From positions 1 through 64,000 of the forward strand of contig NZ_JAMQOT010000010.1 in assembly GCF_029502005.1 (NCBI RefSeq): a stretch of 64,000 bases of DNA. Reading direction: 5' to 3'. The notes below the pieces were generated by a model. That model was not told the DNA's origin and did not search any database. It saw only the letters and a program-made list of their open reading frames with translations. The DNA comes from Natrinema salsiterrestre. GTDB lineage: Archaea > Halobacteriota > Halobacteria > Halobacteriales > Natrialbaceae. Position numbers and translations under genes: made by a program. This document shows positions 7,643 to 17,216 of the stretch, one piece after another. The first letter of the stretch is position 1, and every line of letters begins with the position of its first letter.

Positions 7643-7819
7643 ATGCTGACCGATCGACACGAGGACCTCCTAGTTGCCGTCGCATTGACTGAGTTTTCAG
7701 TCCACTACGAGCAGGCCAATCCCGAGCTCGCCGAACAGGCGTGGTACCTGGCCGCCGACCGCCTCGTCAGTCACGACGTTGGGCCCGCCGAGGCCGTCGA
7801 CGCACCCGAGATTAGATAG
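7643..7819 (+). CDS. Small protein, four-member local family
   Basis: A 58-residue acidic protein related to those at 1464 and 39763 (EDLLVAVALTEFS, then AEQAWYLAADRLVSHD, ending in AEAVDA). The ATG lies 24 nt downstream of a TATA box, consistent with leaderless transcription. It is probably a helical dimer; the sequence has no enzyme motif. Genes of this size with a conserved long upstream region are often autoregulators or antitoxin-like, but no partner gene sits beside it. Confidence 0.7.
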   Translation: MLTDRHEDLLVAVALTEFSVHYEQANPELAEQAWYLAADRLVSHDVGPAEAVDAPEIR

Positions 7820-8160
7820 CTATCGCTGGGAGGTTGGTTGTGGTCTCAAAACCGCCCGGATGGGCAAAGGAGGATGGCCGCCGGACGGAGTAGGTGGATG
7901 ACTCGGGGTGGGGGTTAACTAAGTCACCGTGTCGCGCCTGTGAGGAACGCGACAGTGAATATGTTCGGCGGCATGACAATCAATCTCGTCCAGATTATCA
8001 GTCAGCCAGAATTGTCCCCCCCCCCCTGTCCTTTTATATCACACCCGCTCGGCGTTCCTCGAGGACAGGATTCGCGGACACAGTATCCGCAGTAAGTACA
8101 TATCGAATTATACAGTTCTCTTCCCGAAAACACTTACCAGTTGTATTGGAAGGCAGATTC
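7820..8160. other. Intergenic region with a poly-C tract
   Basis: No gene is supported. A run of about a dozen C (about 8017-8028) is a possible slippage site, but no coding frame crosses it convincingly. A frame starting at 7894 lacks haloarchaeal amino-acid bias. The stretch ACACAGTATCCGCAGTAAG near 8078 weakly resembles intergenic sequence near 9950. Confidence 0.35.
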
Positions 8161-8238
8161 GTGAACCGGCGAATACTTCTTACTTCGATCTCGGTGGGCG
8201 CGGCTATAGCCGGTGTTTTTCTATTTAATAGCTGTTAG
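8161..8238 (+). pseudogene. Orphan signal-peptide fragment
   Basis: GTG 8161 opens a 25-codon frame reading NRRILLTSISVGAAIAGVF and ending FNSC then stop. This is a twin-arginine-like, lipobox-style export signal with nothing behind it. It overlaps the 3' end of the convergent membrane-protein gene at 8221. It is probably what remains of a lipoprotein gene cut off just after the signal peptide. Chance is possible for so short a frame. Confidence 0.35.
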
Positions 8239-8583
8239 CCACACCAAGAGACGAAAGAGGAGATATTGGAACAGTGATCCAAAAATGAGGGAACCAATTG
8301 CAAGCAGAATGATCCATAGAGGCCTACTTATTGATCGATGTAGGGGGATGTATCTGATCCCCTTTTCGTCGACGGTACCAATAGAATCGAAAAGATACCA
8401 TCCTGCGACGAAGAATCCTAATGGAGGGACAGTGAGTAAGAGGGCTCCCATTAGAATCCATACCCAAGTTTCGATATCGCTAGTGGAGAGTACATAATTG
8501 CGAGGGGGGCCTCTATTATGGTTCAAGAAATCTGATCCTCCGTCAGTCGATGGTTTTGAGTCAGGCTCCTGAGGATTTTCCAT
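8221..8583 (-). CDS. Membrane protein, function unknown
   Basis: A 120-residue protein with a soluble N-terminus of about 38 residues rich in Asp/Ser/Pro, then membrane helices at about residues 40-68 (WVWILMGALLLTVPPLGFFVAGW) and 88-117 (LWIILLAIGSLIFGSLFQYLL). The ATG at 8583 is the only clear start. AT-rich DNA upstream (8690-8740) contains several possible TATA boxes, so it probably has its own promoter. No family recognised. Confidence 0.6.
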   Translation of the reverse strand: MENPQEPDSKPSTDGGSDFLNHNRGPPRNYVLSTSDIETWVWILMGALLLTVPPLGFFVAGWYLFDSIGTVDEKGIRYIPLHRSISRPLWIILLAIGSLIFGSLFQYLLFRLLVWLTAIK

Positions 8584-8966
8584 GAGTATAAACCTGTGGT
8601 GTATTCAAAAAAGTTTGTGCCTAACGGAGTTCCAATTTCGATATGAATGACATGGAAGTTGGAACGGTGGTGGACGTATTTCTCGTGAAATAAAACGATC
8701 TATATCTTCGTTTATAAATTATATTAGTCACACACAACTTTTAACAGCTGAACCGTGTGTCAAGGATTTCCTGGGACAGTATCTCGTCAGTTCTGGGTCT
8801 GGCTCGGAGTACCTTGTTGACGTACGAATTGATGCCTGAAGTACTCGAATCACGGGTACTGCGACCGCAAGTACAAGCATATCAAACGCTGGCCTACACC
8901 TCAGGAGAACGACCGGTCCCCGGAGGTGTCGATCTATCCGCCTCTTTACACAGCCTCTCTATAATA
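8584..8966. other. Intergenic region, AT-rich promoter part
   Basis: The half near 8690-8745 is AT-rich (TTTATAAATTATATTAG) and can supply promoters for the minus-strand gene ending at 8221. The rest (8757-8987) has an open frame on the plus strand reading TYELMPEVLESRVLRPQVQAYQ, which has some coding character but no start context and no known relative. I treat it as unproven. Confidence 0.35.
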
Positions 8967-9725
8967 TTATGTCCACTTCTCGTCTAGGACGTTCATCACC
9001 GTCCGCTCAAATTCCGGGGTCACGAGCTGTATTCCGCGAGGAAGGACGATATCCGTTTCTGTATTGTCGCCAAAAATGAACCGATAGATCGTGTGTTTGC
9101 CGACATGTGTTGTTATCGCAATCGGCATTTCTGCATCCAGTATCGTTTTGACACCTAATGCATCTACTGGGAATGCAGCGTGTATCGTTGCGATGGAGAT
9201 AGTACCGTGTCCTGAACCTAGATTCTGATGAATGGTATTGACATCACTCCCTTGGCGGTGAGCTACCAATCGACACTGGTTGTTTGTCTCTGTGGCTAAG
9301 ACGTTCAGCAATAACTCGTCCGTGTACCCTGCTGCATCAGTAAGCGCTTCCGCAGCTGTTGTTGCCGAAAGAACGGCTTCGGCAGTCTTGACGTCATCAA
9401 GACTCCGATGAACTGATTCTACTTCGTCAGGCGGTAGCGCTGCTTGTTCCGCATTAAATTCTTCCATGAAGGCGTAGATCGTGGTCACTGCCTTATTCCA
9501 GTCCTTAACGGACGTTTGCATGTTCCGATTCCCGAAGGTTCCTTCACCAGATCGATCCTGATGGACATGGATGACAAATCTCGCAGAGTTCGTATCAGAC
9601 TGACTCGTCTTTCCCGCTCGGGAGATCGGTTTGATACCGACCTCGATGCGTTTTGCATTGTTACTAAACCTCACTGATTTTTCACCGAATCTATGCATAT
9701 TCCATCCAGAAGGCGGAGAATCCAT
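8967..9725 (-). CDS. Hypothetical protein, no family recognised
   Basis: A 252-residue soluble protein. Visible features are a basic N-terminus, FVIHVHQDRSGEGTFGNR, a helical middle (VKTAEAVLSATTAAEALTDAA) and a C-terminal strand-rich part (THVGKHTIYRFIFGDNTETD). The ATG at 9725 was preferred to the GTG six codons upstream. Base composition is more AT-rich than the operon genes nearby, and both flanks are long non-coding stretches, which suggests separate acquisition. No function can be offered. Confidence 0.5.
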   Translation of the reverse strand: MDSPPSGWNMHRFGEKSVRFSNNAKRIEVGIKPISRAGKTSQSDTNSARFVIHVHQDRSGEGTFGNRNMQTSVKDWNKAVTTIYAFMEEFNAEQAALPPDEVESVHRSLDDVKTAEAVLSATTAAEALTDAAGYTDELLLNVLATETNNQCRLVAHRQGSDVNTIHQNLGSGHGTISIATIHAAFPVDALGVKTILDAEMPIAITTHVGKHTIYRFIFGDNTETDIVLPRGIQLVTPEFERTVMNVLDEKWT

Positions 9726-10184
9726 ACTGACACTCCCCCACACGATTACAAAAATACGAGGGTTCCAGAATTTTTCTCAAACAGTTTCGATCTTTACGGA
9801 GGAAAGTATACAAAATTATAGATGGTTTTGAATTCGCCCTCTTACTCATCTATCCACCTCTATTTTGTATATTATTTCTAGAGTGAATTACAATCTTCAG
9901 TGTTTTGTCCGTCCATACTTACGGCTGTCCTTGAAGACGGAGTTTGCGGACACAGCACTCACGGTAAATAGAGACGCGAACTGACCAGCACATTCGTTCC
10001 ACCCGTATCAAAAACGTCTATCTGGTAGTGTCTGAGAAGGGTCAGTAGTGGTCAGACGGGTCTATCCTGATCTACTTCCAACTCTTATACTGGAACGGCT
10101 TCTGTATCTTCTCAGCAATTGTCAAAAGTCATCGTGGGAAATCTATTTAAACATTTTCAACAAGATAGCACGCTTTGACAAGTG
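9726..10184. other. Intergenic region with degenerate repeat
   Basis: AT-rich and without a credible gene. GTAAATAGAGACGCGAACTGA at 9964-9984 followed by CAGCACATTCGTTC resembles 11625-11660 (GTAACTATAGATGCGAACTGA, then CACCCATTCGCTC). This looks like a decayed dispersed element. Confidence 0.4.
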
Positions 10185-11363
10185 TTAACGTCTACCGAAT
10201 TCCGTTGTAGACTTCCGTGGAACTGATATCGTCATCGTTGTTCCCCCTTCCGTGTCGGTTGCCTCCACGGAACCATTATGATTAGTAACAATCCAACGAG
10301 AAATCCACAGTCCTAACCCACTACCATGATCTAGCGGGGTTTCTGTTCCTGTTTTCAACACATCAGCTTCGTGATCAGCCAGTCCTGGCCCATCATCTGA
10401 GATCTGAATCTCGACGGCATTTCGGACTGATTCAATGGTCACGGTGACAGTCGGAGTCTCACTGCTATGCTTCACAGCGTTCTCGATTAGTTCCTCGACA
10501 GCCTGTGCAAAACTCGGCGACACGTCTACCGTAACTTCTTCGTTATAGTTGATAGAAACTGACGCTGACGAGTTTTCTTGTGTGACTGTCTCGCCAACAT
10601 TCTTAACGAGTGCTACAATGTCCGTGGATTCGCGGTCATAATCGGCGGTGACAATCCGATTCAGATCACGTGCTTTCTGACTCAATTTGAGGAGATTATC
10701 GATTTGGTTGAGTGCAATATCGCCAGAGGGATCGTCCTCTAGTTTCTCAGCCATAAGTTGCGTATGCCCTCTGATTATAGACATGTCGTTCCGGAGGTTG
10801 TGTCGAAGCACTCGGTTAAGCACAGTGGCGAGGTTGGCTTGTCTGGTAAGTTTAGTCTCGTGTTGCTCTCGTTCGAGTTCACGTTCGAGCAACCGGGTGA
10901 TGAGTTCAGTAAACAGTATCTCTCCATCACTGAATGGCTCATTTCGTGGGTCTTCAGCAACGAAACAGACTGTTCCATAGGGCTCTCCGTCTACTACGAG
11001 TCGTGTTCCGTGATAGCAGTGAAGGCCATGTGTTTCGAAAGCTGGGTCATCAGCCCATCCTTGCTTCGGGGCATCATGGAGAGCAATTTGAGAGTGAGCT
11101 GTAATCGTTTGACGACAGTATGTTGTCCCAAGGTCGAGTTCCAGACCAGGGGGGAATTGTCCGTCTGCTGGGTCAGTACTGGCTATCACTTCCCAGTAAT
11201 TGGTTTCCTGATCGGTCCGTGTGAGATGCCCATTATCCACACCTAGATATCGCTTGCCGAGAGTAAGCGCATCATTTGCTTTTTCCTCAAACGAAGCATC
11301 TCTTCGGATCGAACTATAGAGTTCCTGTCTCACTTCCTGTGCAGCTAATTCGCTTTCAGTCAT
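10185..11363 (-). CDS. GAF-domain sensor histidine kinase
   Basis: A 392-residue cytoplasmic kinase. The N-terminal GAF domain spans about residues 20-165 (FEEKANDALTLGKRYLGVD, then YCRQTI...GTRLVVDGEPYGTVCF). The dimerisation helix has the H-box VLRHNLRNDM with phospho-acceptor H188. The ATPase domain has the N-box ELIENAVKH, the DDGPGLAD G1 box and GSGLGLWI. There are no membrane helices, so it senses a cytoplasmic cue such as redox or a small ligand. It faces the same way as the larger kinase at 11812, separated by about 450 nt. No receiver gene is directly adjacent; partners may be the stand-alone regulators elsewhere in the window. Confidence 0.88.
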   Translation of the reverse strand: MTESELAAQEVRQELYSSIRRDASFEEKANDALTLGKRYLGVDNGHLTRTDQETNYWEVIASTDPADGQFPPGLELDLGTTYCRQTITAHSQIALHDAPKQGWADDPAFETHGLHCYHGTRLVVDGEPYGTVCFVAEDPRNEPFSDGEILFTELITRLLERELEREQHETKLTRQANLATVLNRVLRHNLRNDMSIIRGHTQLMAEKLEDDPSGDIALNQIDNLLKLSQKARDLNRIVTADYDRESTDIVALVKNVGETVTQENSSASVSINYNEEVTVDVSPSFAQAVEELIENAVKHSSETPTVTVTIESVRNAVEIQISDDGPGLADHEADVLKTGTETPLDHGSGLGLWISRWIVTNHNGSVEATDTEGGTTMTISVPRKSTTEFGRR

Positions 11364-11811
11364 TTCTCGTGTGGGAGTTTCAGCTGGTTGTTTCGCTGCT
11401 AAAATCGCCGATCTTTCATCACCTCTTTTGTCTCTGGTTACTAGTTCCGTCGCGTGTATATACTATCTAGTTCTGTCCGTTTCAGTGTTTCACCAAACAA
11501 TGTTGGTATTAGAATATGTGTTAAACCCATAATATTGTGTCAATAAAATGTACGCGGCCTTTATTGACCGCTGATTCGCGATCTCCTGTCCGGTTCTGTT
11601 CTACTTCTCGGACACGCCGCTTTTGGTAACTATAGATGCGAACTGAACACCCATTCGCTCTAAGGCAAGGCGGAAATATCCACACAGCAATACTCTATGC
11701 GGAGGCAAAACTGAACATCGGCGAGTGGTCACGAGCGGATGTACCGATACACTGACGAACGGATTCTGATTTCGGGGCCGCGCAAGCAGACGTACTGACA
11801 GGCCAGCGCTG
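11364..11811. other. Intergenic region with degenerate repeat
   Basis: AT-rich for about 180 nt, then a block (11625-11705: GATGCGAACTGA, GGCGGAAATATCC, AGCAATACTCTATGC) resembling segments near 2833 and 9976. No gene is supported. Confidence 0.35.
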
Positions 11812-14800
11812 TTACTCTACGAATTCTACCCCAGTAATTTCGAAGCGCGCGCCGCCATCGTTTCCCGCAGTACTCTCAATCTGCCAGTCGTGGGCTGTGA
11901 CAATATCTTGGACGATACTCAACCCGAACCCAGTCCCATTCTCCGAGGTGGAATACCCGACTTCGAACACCTCAAACCGGTCGTCTTCTGGAATGCCAGG
12001 TCCGTCGTCCTCAATATAAAATCCGTCATCTAGTTCGCCGACAGACACAGTCACGTTCTCGCCGCCATGCTCGACCGCATTGCGATACAGATTTTCGAAC
12101 AGCTGTTTCAGACGGCTTTCGTCAGCCTGGATGGTTCGGTCAATATTGGCAGTGAGCGTGGCGTCACCTGTGGCAACGTTTTCCCAACATCCCTCAATGA
12201 GCGCTCCAAGCTCGATTCTTTTGCGGTCGGTCACAGCATCGCCTTCCCGAGCCAGGAGGAGGAGATCATCGATCAACGTCCGCATCCGCTCATTGGCCCA
12301 ACTAATCTCCTCGAGGTATTTACTGTCGTATTCCTCGCGAGCGAGTTCCAAATTCCCCTCAGCTACGTTCAACGGGTTCCGGAGATCATGAGAGATGACA
12401 CTAGCGAACTGTTCCAATCGTTCGTTTTGTCGCATTAGTTCTTGCTCGCGATCACGAAGTTGGTTGGTTCGATCGACTTGATCAAGTGCGATAGCGATGT
12501 TGCTGGTGAGGATATCGCCAAGTAGCACGTCTCGTTGGTCGAATGCTGCTGGCGTCGGTGACCCAGCAATCAGGATGCCATGGTTGTCAAGTGGAAGATA
12601 CAATCCACTCCTGATCGGCGTCTCTGGATTGTATCTGTCCGGATCGTCGTGAATATCGTCGAGTGCGTGTGCATCACCCTGTTCGTAAACGCGCCACGCG
12701 ATGCTATCATCGCCAGTGAACGTGGGGGGATCACCGACGAGCTCGTAGACGGCATCACTCGCCGCGACTGGTTTCAACGCTGATTCCTTCTCGTCGTACA
12801 GATGGATAGAGTTCGCATCGAGATTGAGGATTTCTTTGGCGACCTTGACACCGATTTCAGCGACTTCCTCGCGCGTTTCAGCGGTCAGTAATTGACGTAT
12901 CGCTTGGTTCAGTGCTTGGAGTCGTTGTTCGTAATTTTTCCGTTCAGAGATATCTGTCGCAACGCCAAACATAGCTACCGGTGTATCGGAACCGGACCGC
13001 GTACCCGTATCGTAGATGGGGACTTTTGTTGTGATGAAGATACGTTCCTCATTACCAACGAGTATGCGTTCCTCGGCTTTGACCGGTTCTTCATGCCCGA
13101 TAGCAGCCATATCGTTCTGCTGGACTTCCTCAGCCATCTCTGAGGAATGAATGTCGTGATCAGTCCGCCCGACGATCTGCTCGTCTTGGAGATCAAATAG
13201 GTCCCGGTATGCCTGGTTGACGAAGATGTACTTACCGTTGTCTTCCTTCATGAACATCGGTGTCGTCGAATTCTCGAGAATCGCTTCGAGTTGCCGTTTC
13301 ATCGTCTGGAGGTCCTGATCGCGGTGCTTGCGCTCGGTGATGTCTTGATATACCCACAAATGACCATCTCCTGTCGAAAGTTCGATTGGACGGTGCGCTC
13401 GTTCAAATATTCGACCGTCTGTGAGTGCCAATTCCTCACTGTCCAGAGACTGGCCCTCAGCGATTAGGGTATTAATTCGTTCGATGAATCCCTCCGACTC
13501 AACGAACATTTCACTGGCTTTTTCGGCCATCTCTTCACAATCCGCACCGAGAACATCCGCCGGGGAACTTGGCAACTCGAACAACTCGAAAAACTGTTGA
13601 TTGGCTGCTAGGACTTCGCGTGATTCCGTCTCTGCAAGAATACCCTGGGGAAGAGTATCGAATAGGGTCGAAAGCAGAGCATTCGTCTGCTCGAGTTCCT
13701 GTACCTGCTGCTCGTTCGTAATATCGAGATACAGCGCGAGTGTCCCGATGATCTCGCCGTTCTGATTTCGGCGTGGTGACGCACGGAGGATGGTGGACAC
13801 CTCTTCCCCATCACGAGTTACTAACGTTCGCTGTTCACGCACGAACTCGCCGGATAGTGCCTGTTGATATCCTTTCTCGAGAAGTTTGTCGGCGGATGAT
13901 TTGGTGTAGTGGTCAGCCAAAGATGTCCCCTGAAGTTCTGTACGCGTGTATCCGAGCCGTTCGGTGAACGCTCGATTACAGTCATCAATAATCGGTTCAT
14001 CAGTGGTCGCTTGCGTAGACACGATCATCACCGGGGCTTCCTCGAACAAGTTGCGGTACTGTTCGACGTACTGTCGCTGGAGGTCTATCCGATGGTGGGC
14101 GTGAGCGATGGTCTCGCCGAGATTTGAGAGCAACTGTTGCTCCTCTTCATCGAAGGCATGCGTGCGATCAGCGTAGATAGTCAGGACGCCATACAGCGTA
14201 TCCTCATAAACGAGTGGAATAGCGGCACTAGATCGACACCCTTGCTCGATGGCTTGCTTTCGCCACGGCTTATATTGGGGAATTTCTACAATATCCTTCA
14301 CTATTTCCAGTTCGCGATTCTGCACAGCTCGTTCGGTTGGGCCTTGTCCAGTTGGACTTTCGTCGGTCGTAATCTTGATTGTGTGGAGAGACTCCGTCCC
14401 GATACCGATGGCTGTCCGGGGCTCAACAGTTTTTGTCTCAGTGTCATGCTCACCGATCCAGGCGAACTGGTACGGTTTTGAATCACTGATAATCTCACAG
14501 ACGCGCTCGTCGATTTGAGTTTGCGTCGTTGCATGAATGAGTGCCTTGTTGACCTTCCGTACAACCGAGTTGATTCGATGGTTGTTCGTGATTCGTCGGT
14601 TGGCTCGGTACTGTTCGACAGCGTTCCGGATCCGATTTGCCAGCAACGTGTACTGATCAGTCCCTCCCTCTTTTTGAAGATAATCAGTGACCCCTGCCGA
14701 GATCGCCTTACTTGCGACTTCTTCTGATCCCTTCCCTGTGTAGAGAATGAACGGGAGGTCGGAATGCTCGGTCCGGATCGCTTCGAAGAACGCAATTCCG

Positions 14801-15003
14801 TTCTGGCCCGGCAAATCGTAGTCGCTGACGACACAGTCGACATGGTTCTCCGCTAAATAATCGAGTCCTTCCCTCGCATTAGTCGCCGTCTCGACGGAAA
14901 ACCGGTCGTCCTCCCGTTCAAGAATCCTTGCAACCATCTCGGCAAAATTCGACTCAGCGTCCACGTGAAGGACCGAGATATCCCCCTCCCCGGTAGTTGG
15001 CAT
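11812..15003 (-). CDS. Receiver-GAF-PAS-GAF hybrid sensor histidine kinase
   Basis: A 1063-residue soluble signalling protein. The N-terminal receiver domain (1-125) has phospho-acceptor D61 (VVSDYDLPG) and the K of YLQKEGG. A GAF domain follows (about 150-310), then PAS units at about 320-435, 440-560 and 575-695 (the third with DISERK after it), a second GAF (about 710-850) and a kinase core with H-box ASVISHDLRNPL, N-box NLYRNAVEHGG and G-boxes DDGPGIPEDD and GTGFGLSI. A receiver at the N-terminus lets an upstream kinase tune it. Domain borders are estimated by eye. The frame is clean over 3.2 kb, so it is under selection. Confidence 0.9.
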   Translation of the reverse strand: MPTTGEGDISVLHVDAESNFAEMVARILEREDDRFSVETATNAREGLDYLAENHVDCVVSDYDLPGQNGIAFFEAIRTEHSDLPFILYTGKGSEEVASKAISAGVTDYLQKEGGTDQYTLLANRIRNAVEQYRANRRITNNHRINSVVRKVNKALIHATTQTQIDERVCEIISDSKPYQFAWIGEHDTETKTVEPRTAIGIGTESLHTIKITTDESPTGQGPTERAVQNRELEIVKDIVEIPQYKPWRKQAIEQGCRSSAAIPLVYEDTLYGVLTIYADRTHAFDEEEQQLLSNLGETIAHAHHRIDLQRQYVEQYRNLFEEAPVMIVSTQATTDEPIIDDCNRAFTERLGYTRTELQGTSLADHYTKSSADKLLEKGYQQALSGEFVREQRTLVTRDGEEVSTILRASPRRNQNGEIIGTLALYLDITNEQQVQELEQTNALLSTLFDTLPQGILAETESREVLAANQQFFELFELPSSPADVLGADCEEMAEKASEMFVESEGFIERINTLIAEGQSLDSEELALTDGRIFERAHRPIELSTGDGHLWVYQDITERKHRDQDLQTMKRQLEAILENSTTPMFMKEDNGKYIFVNQAYRDLFDLQDEQIVGRTDHDIHSSEMAEEVQQNDMAAIGHEEPVKAEERILVGNEERIFITTKVPIYDTGTRSGSDTPVAMFGVATDISERKNYEQRLQALNQAIRQLLTAETREEVAEIGVKVAKEILNLDANSIHLYDEKESALKPVAASDAVYELVGDPPTFTGDDSIAWRVYEQGDAHALDDIHDDPDRYNPETPIRSGLYLPLDNHGILIAGSPTPAAFDQRDVLLGDILTSNIAIALDQVDRTNQLRDREQELMRQNERLEQFASVISHDLRNPLNVAEGNLELAREEYDSKYLEEISWANERMRTLIDDLLLLAREGDAVTDRKRIELGALIEGCWENVATGDATLTANIDRTIQADESRLKQLFENLYRNAVEHGGENVTVSVGELDDGFYIEDDGPGIPEDDRFEVFEVGYSTSENGTGFGLSIVQDIVTAHDWQIESTAGNDGGARFEITGVEFVE

Positions 15004-15381
15004 ATTTATAATTCTTGTATCCTGTCTCGTTGTTCTTTCGGCCGCTCAAACGCGACTTCAGAAATATCACTTGAAACAATGAGATAGCGACTTAACCTGA
15101 GAGATCGACTCTGATTTACTACAAAATCGCCATCGTATTCTGGTGCTCTTTCTCCTCGCTATCACAGCACTCTAACTGGGGATGGTCTGAGATGGCGAAC
15201 GATTCCGAAGCCGATGACTGATTGGAACGGTTGAAAGGGACCATCGATCAGTTTCATGCTGACGAATGCAGCCACTGGGGGTGAGAAACTCTACAAGGAA
15301 GGGAACCGACTCCTTGCAGGAGATCATAATTTTGGTGGGAAATAGCTGGGTTAAACACTCAAACCATCGATTTTTGCCAAT
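15004..15381. other. Intergenic region, nothing recognised
   Basis: Between the hybrid kinase and the small winged-helix gene I see short broken frames only. The AT-rich part next to 15003 probably holds the kinase promoter. No repeat or hairpin stands out. Confidence 0.3.
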
Positions 15382-15612
15382 TCATTTAGATACTGTATAG
15401 AGATATTGACGAGCATCCTGGAAGAACACCTGTTTCTTAATCAGTTCTTCCTCCTCAAGCCGAGAAATCGCATAGCGAACAGTTCGGGCGACAAGCATCG
15501 TCTCTTCTACGAGTTCCTTCTGCGTACATTCCCCCTCATATTCTAAGGTTTTATAGACGAGTTTTGCACTTGGTGGTAGTTTTTCAAGTGAAGTTTCTAC
15601 TGAACATCTCAT
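15382..15612 (-). CDS. Small MarR/TrmB-like winged-helix regulator
   Basis: A 76-residue DNA-binding protein typical of haloarchaea. LPPSAKLVYKTLEYEG is followed by TQKELVEETMLVARTVRYAISRLEEEELI (helix-turn-helix) and FFQDARQYLYTV (wing). Full-length members of this mini-family are about this size, so it is not truncated. It probably regulates nearby genes as a dimer. ATG 15612 is the natural start, with AT-rich DNA upstream. Confidence 0.8.
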   Translation of the reverse strand: MRCSVETSLEKLPPSAKLVYKTLEYEGECTQKELVEETMLVARTVRYAISRLEEEELIKKQVFFQDARQYLYTVSK

Positions 15613-15746
15613 GTGTTATGGTAACAGTGGTCTGAGAACGGTATAGATAATTTCGGTTTAGCGCTCGTATTGCGATATTGGTTTTGAGTCTGCCATAAAT
15701 GAGTTAGTGGTCGCGTTTACGATTGAATACAATGGAGGTTTGCCGG

Positions 15747-16730
15747 TCACGGGCCCTCTGTCGTTGATTGATGATTGGAAAGGATGTCGAACGACTCCTC
15801 GATGTCACCGAGTACGAGCAGCGCGTAGTATCTGAGATACATCACGACTGGAACCTGCGCGAGCGCCGAGATGATGAGTATCGACAGCCCGAATAGGAGT
15901 GCGAGCCCGACGAGGAGGACGGTTCCGACTGTCGACGACAGCGAGACCGTCACGTGTGTGACAGCAGCCACGATGAGAACGGGAATGAGAAGCACGATTG
16001 CGATGATTCCGACGACGCTCGAGGCGATGATCCCGGCTGCGACCGTCAACAGGAACGCGATTACGATATACGTTAGATACTGTTTCCACGCTGACCTGAT
16101 CGAACCCCAGAGTCGCATCCAAGCCGCGAGAACTCCGGAGTCTGCCTGTATCATTAGCGGCACGACGAACACGGTCGTTAACCCCGACACCAGCGCGTAC
16201 AATAGACCGATGATAAATAACACTGGGATCCCGACGAGGAACGCTGCGAAGGGAATCGTGAGGTCGAGCCCAGTTAGGATCGGAACGACGAGCAGCGCGA
16301 GCCACCCGGCGAACAGTGCAACCATCGGGACCCCGATTGCGATCCGGAACCCGAACAGGCGGAGTCCTTGTCGCCAGCGGCGACTCCAGTAGCGTCGGAT
16401 CGACACCTCGCCGGTTCGAAGTGATTCGATCAGCACGAATTCCATGATCGCTCCGATCAGCGTGAACAGCGCACCGAGGAGGAGTCCGGCAACGATGAGC
16501 GCGACAACGAGCAGTACGATGTCCACCGGGACGTTGAACGGGAGACCGCTTTCAGGGACATCTCTGGATGGCGTCGACGTGTTGAACTGTGCCGATGGGA
16601 AGCTAACGCCACTCCCGACAAAGAACACGACGAGCGCGAGCTTCAGCCAGCGGCGCACGTCGATCGGCGTTAGGAACTCCCGGGTAACGCTGAACGCCTC
16701 TCCGATGTTTTCGACGGCGTGGAGGGACAT
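15747..16730 (-). CDS. Polytopic membrane protein (DUF7544-like)
   Basis: A 327-residue inner-membrane protein with a conserved-looking N-terminal start (ENIGEAFSVTREFL, RRWLKLALVVFF) and about six to seven hydrophobic helices, including paired helices around 76-100, 128-185 and 225-300. The design resembles haloarchaeal DUF7544 proteins, whose function is unknown. It is divergent from the transfer operon starting at 16932, so the 200-nt gap between them holds both promoters. The GC-rich coding style suggests a long-resident gene. Confidence 0.65.
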   Translation of the reverse strand: MSLHAVENIGEAFSVTREFLTPIDVRRWLKLALVVFFVGSGVSFPSAQFNTSTPSRDVPESGLPFNVPVDIVLLVVALIVAGLLLGALFTLIGAIMEFVLIESLRTGEVSIRRYWSRRWRQGLRLFGFRIAIGVPMVALFAGWLALLVVPILTGLDLTIPFAAFLVGIPVLFIIGLLYALVSGLTTVFVVPLMIQADSGVLAAWMRLWGSIRSAWKQYLTYIVIAFLLTVAAGIIASSVVGIIAIVLLIPVLIVAAVTHVTVSLSSTVGTVLLVGLALLFGLSILIISALAQVPVVMYLRYYALLVLGDIEESFDILSNHQSTTEGP

Positions 16731-16931
16731 ATGTTTGATAAGTTTAACCAGATAATTAGCCCTTCTGGTGGTCTCTCACGGGACTTTTCCGCACGAACGT
16801 TCTTTAATACAGTATTCTGTTAGAGGGGGCCGTGTTATTTCATATTGCACCAAACAAAAAATATATTTGCATCCCCATGGATATGACAGTATGCACCGGG
16901 ATTGAGCCAGTGCATACCCAAATTCGCATAT
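16731..16931. promoter_or_regulatory. Divergent promoter region of the transfer operon
   Basis: This 200-nt AT-rich gap separates the membrane-protein gene (minus) from the first gene of the transfer operon (plus). AAAAATATATTTGC at 16857-16870 is a strong TATA candidate for the plus strand, about 65 nt before ATG 16932, leaving a short 5' leader. ATGCATATGA-like AT motifs near the start could give a second, leaderless promoter. Most genes of 16.9-30.9 kb have overlaps or tiny gaps, so this is probably the main promoter. Confidence 0.5.
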
Positions 16932-17180
16932 ATGATTACACGGTCAGTCACTATCGAAGAGATCGATGATCTGTACCTAATGTGGAACGACCACATTAAC
17001 GCCTCTGCCCTCTATCGTCGCGCACTCCGCGAGGAAATGGACGTTAGAGGTATCGATCCTGATGAACTCCGTGACCTTGTCGAGCGAGCCCGCGAGCAGG
17101 GCTACACACTCGAAGAGATCGCTGAAAATACCAACCGATTCGTCGATCTCCAGTCGCTCGTGGAGGACCAGCAATGCTAG
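16932..17180 (+). CDS. Small first protein of the transfer operon
   Basis: An 82-residue acidic helical protein (RSVTIEEIDDLYLMWNDHIN, then a basic-acidic helix and IDPDELRDLVERAREQGYT). The beginning resembles a ribbon-helix-helix or short helical regulator, which would fit a gene leading an operon. ATG 16932 was chosen over a TTG at 16902. It lies 36 nt before the VirB2-like gene. It could be an operon repressor or a relaxosome accessory protein; sequence alone does not decide. Confidence 0.6.
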   Translation: MITRSVTIEEIDDLYLMWNDHINASALYRRALREEMDVRGIDPDELRDLVERAREQGYTLEEIAENTNRFVDLQSLVEDQQC

Positions 17181-17216
17181 CCGCAGGCTGGAGATGCCAC
17201 TGATGAGTAACTCGCT

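Noticed and set aside
8016-8028. Poly-C tract as a phase-variation switch
   Set aside because: No credible gene spans it and no promoter lies at a helpful distance.
7894-8238. 114-codon plus-strand frame crossing the poly-C tract
   Set aside because: Composition lacks the acidic bias of local proteins; only the last 25 codons (from 8161) look like an export signal and they are listed separately as a remnant.
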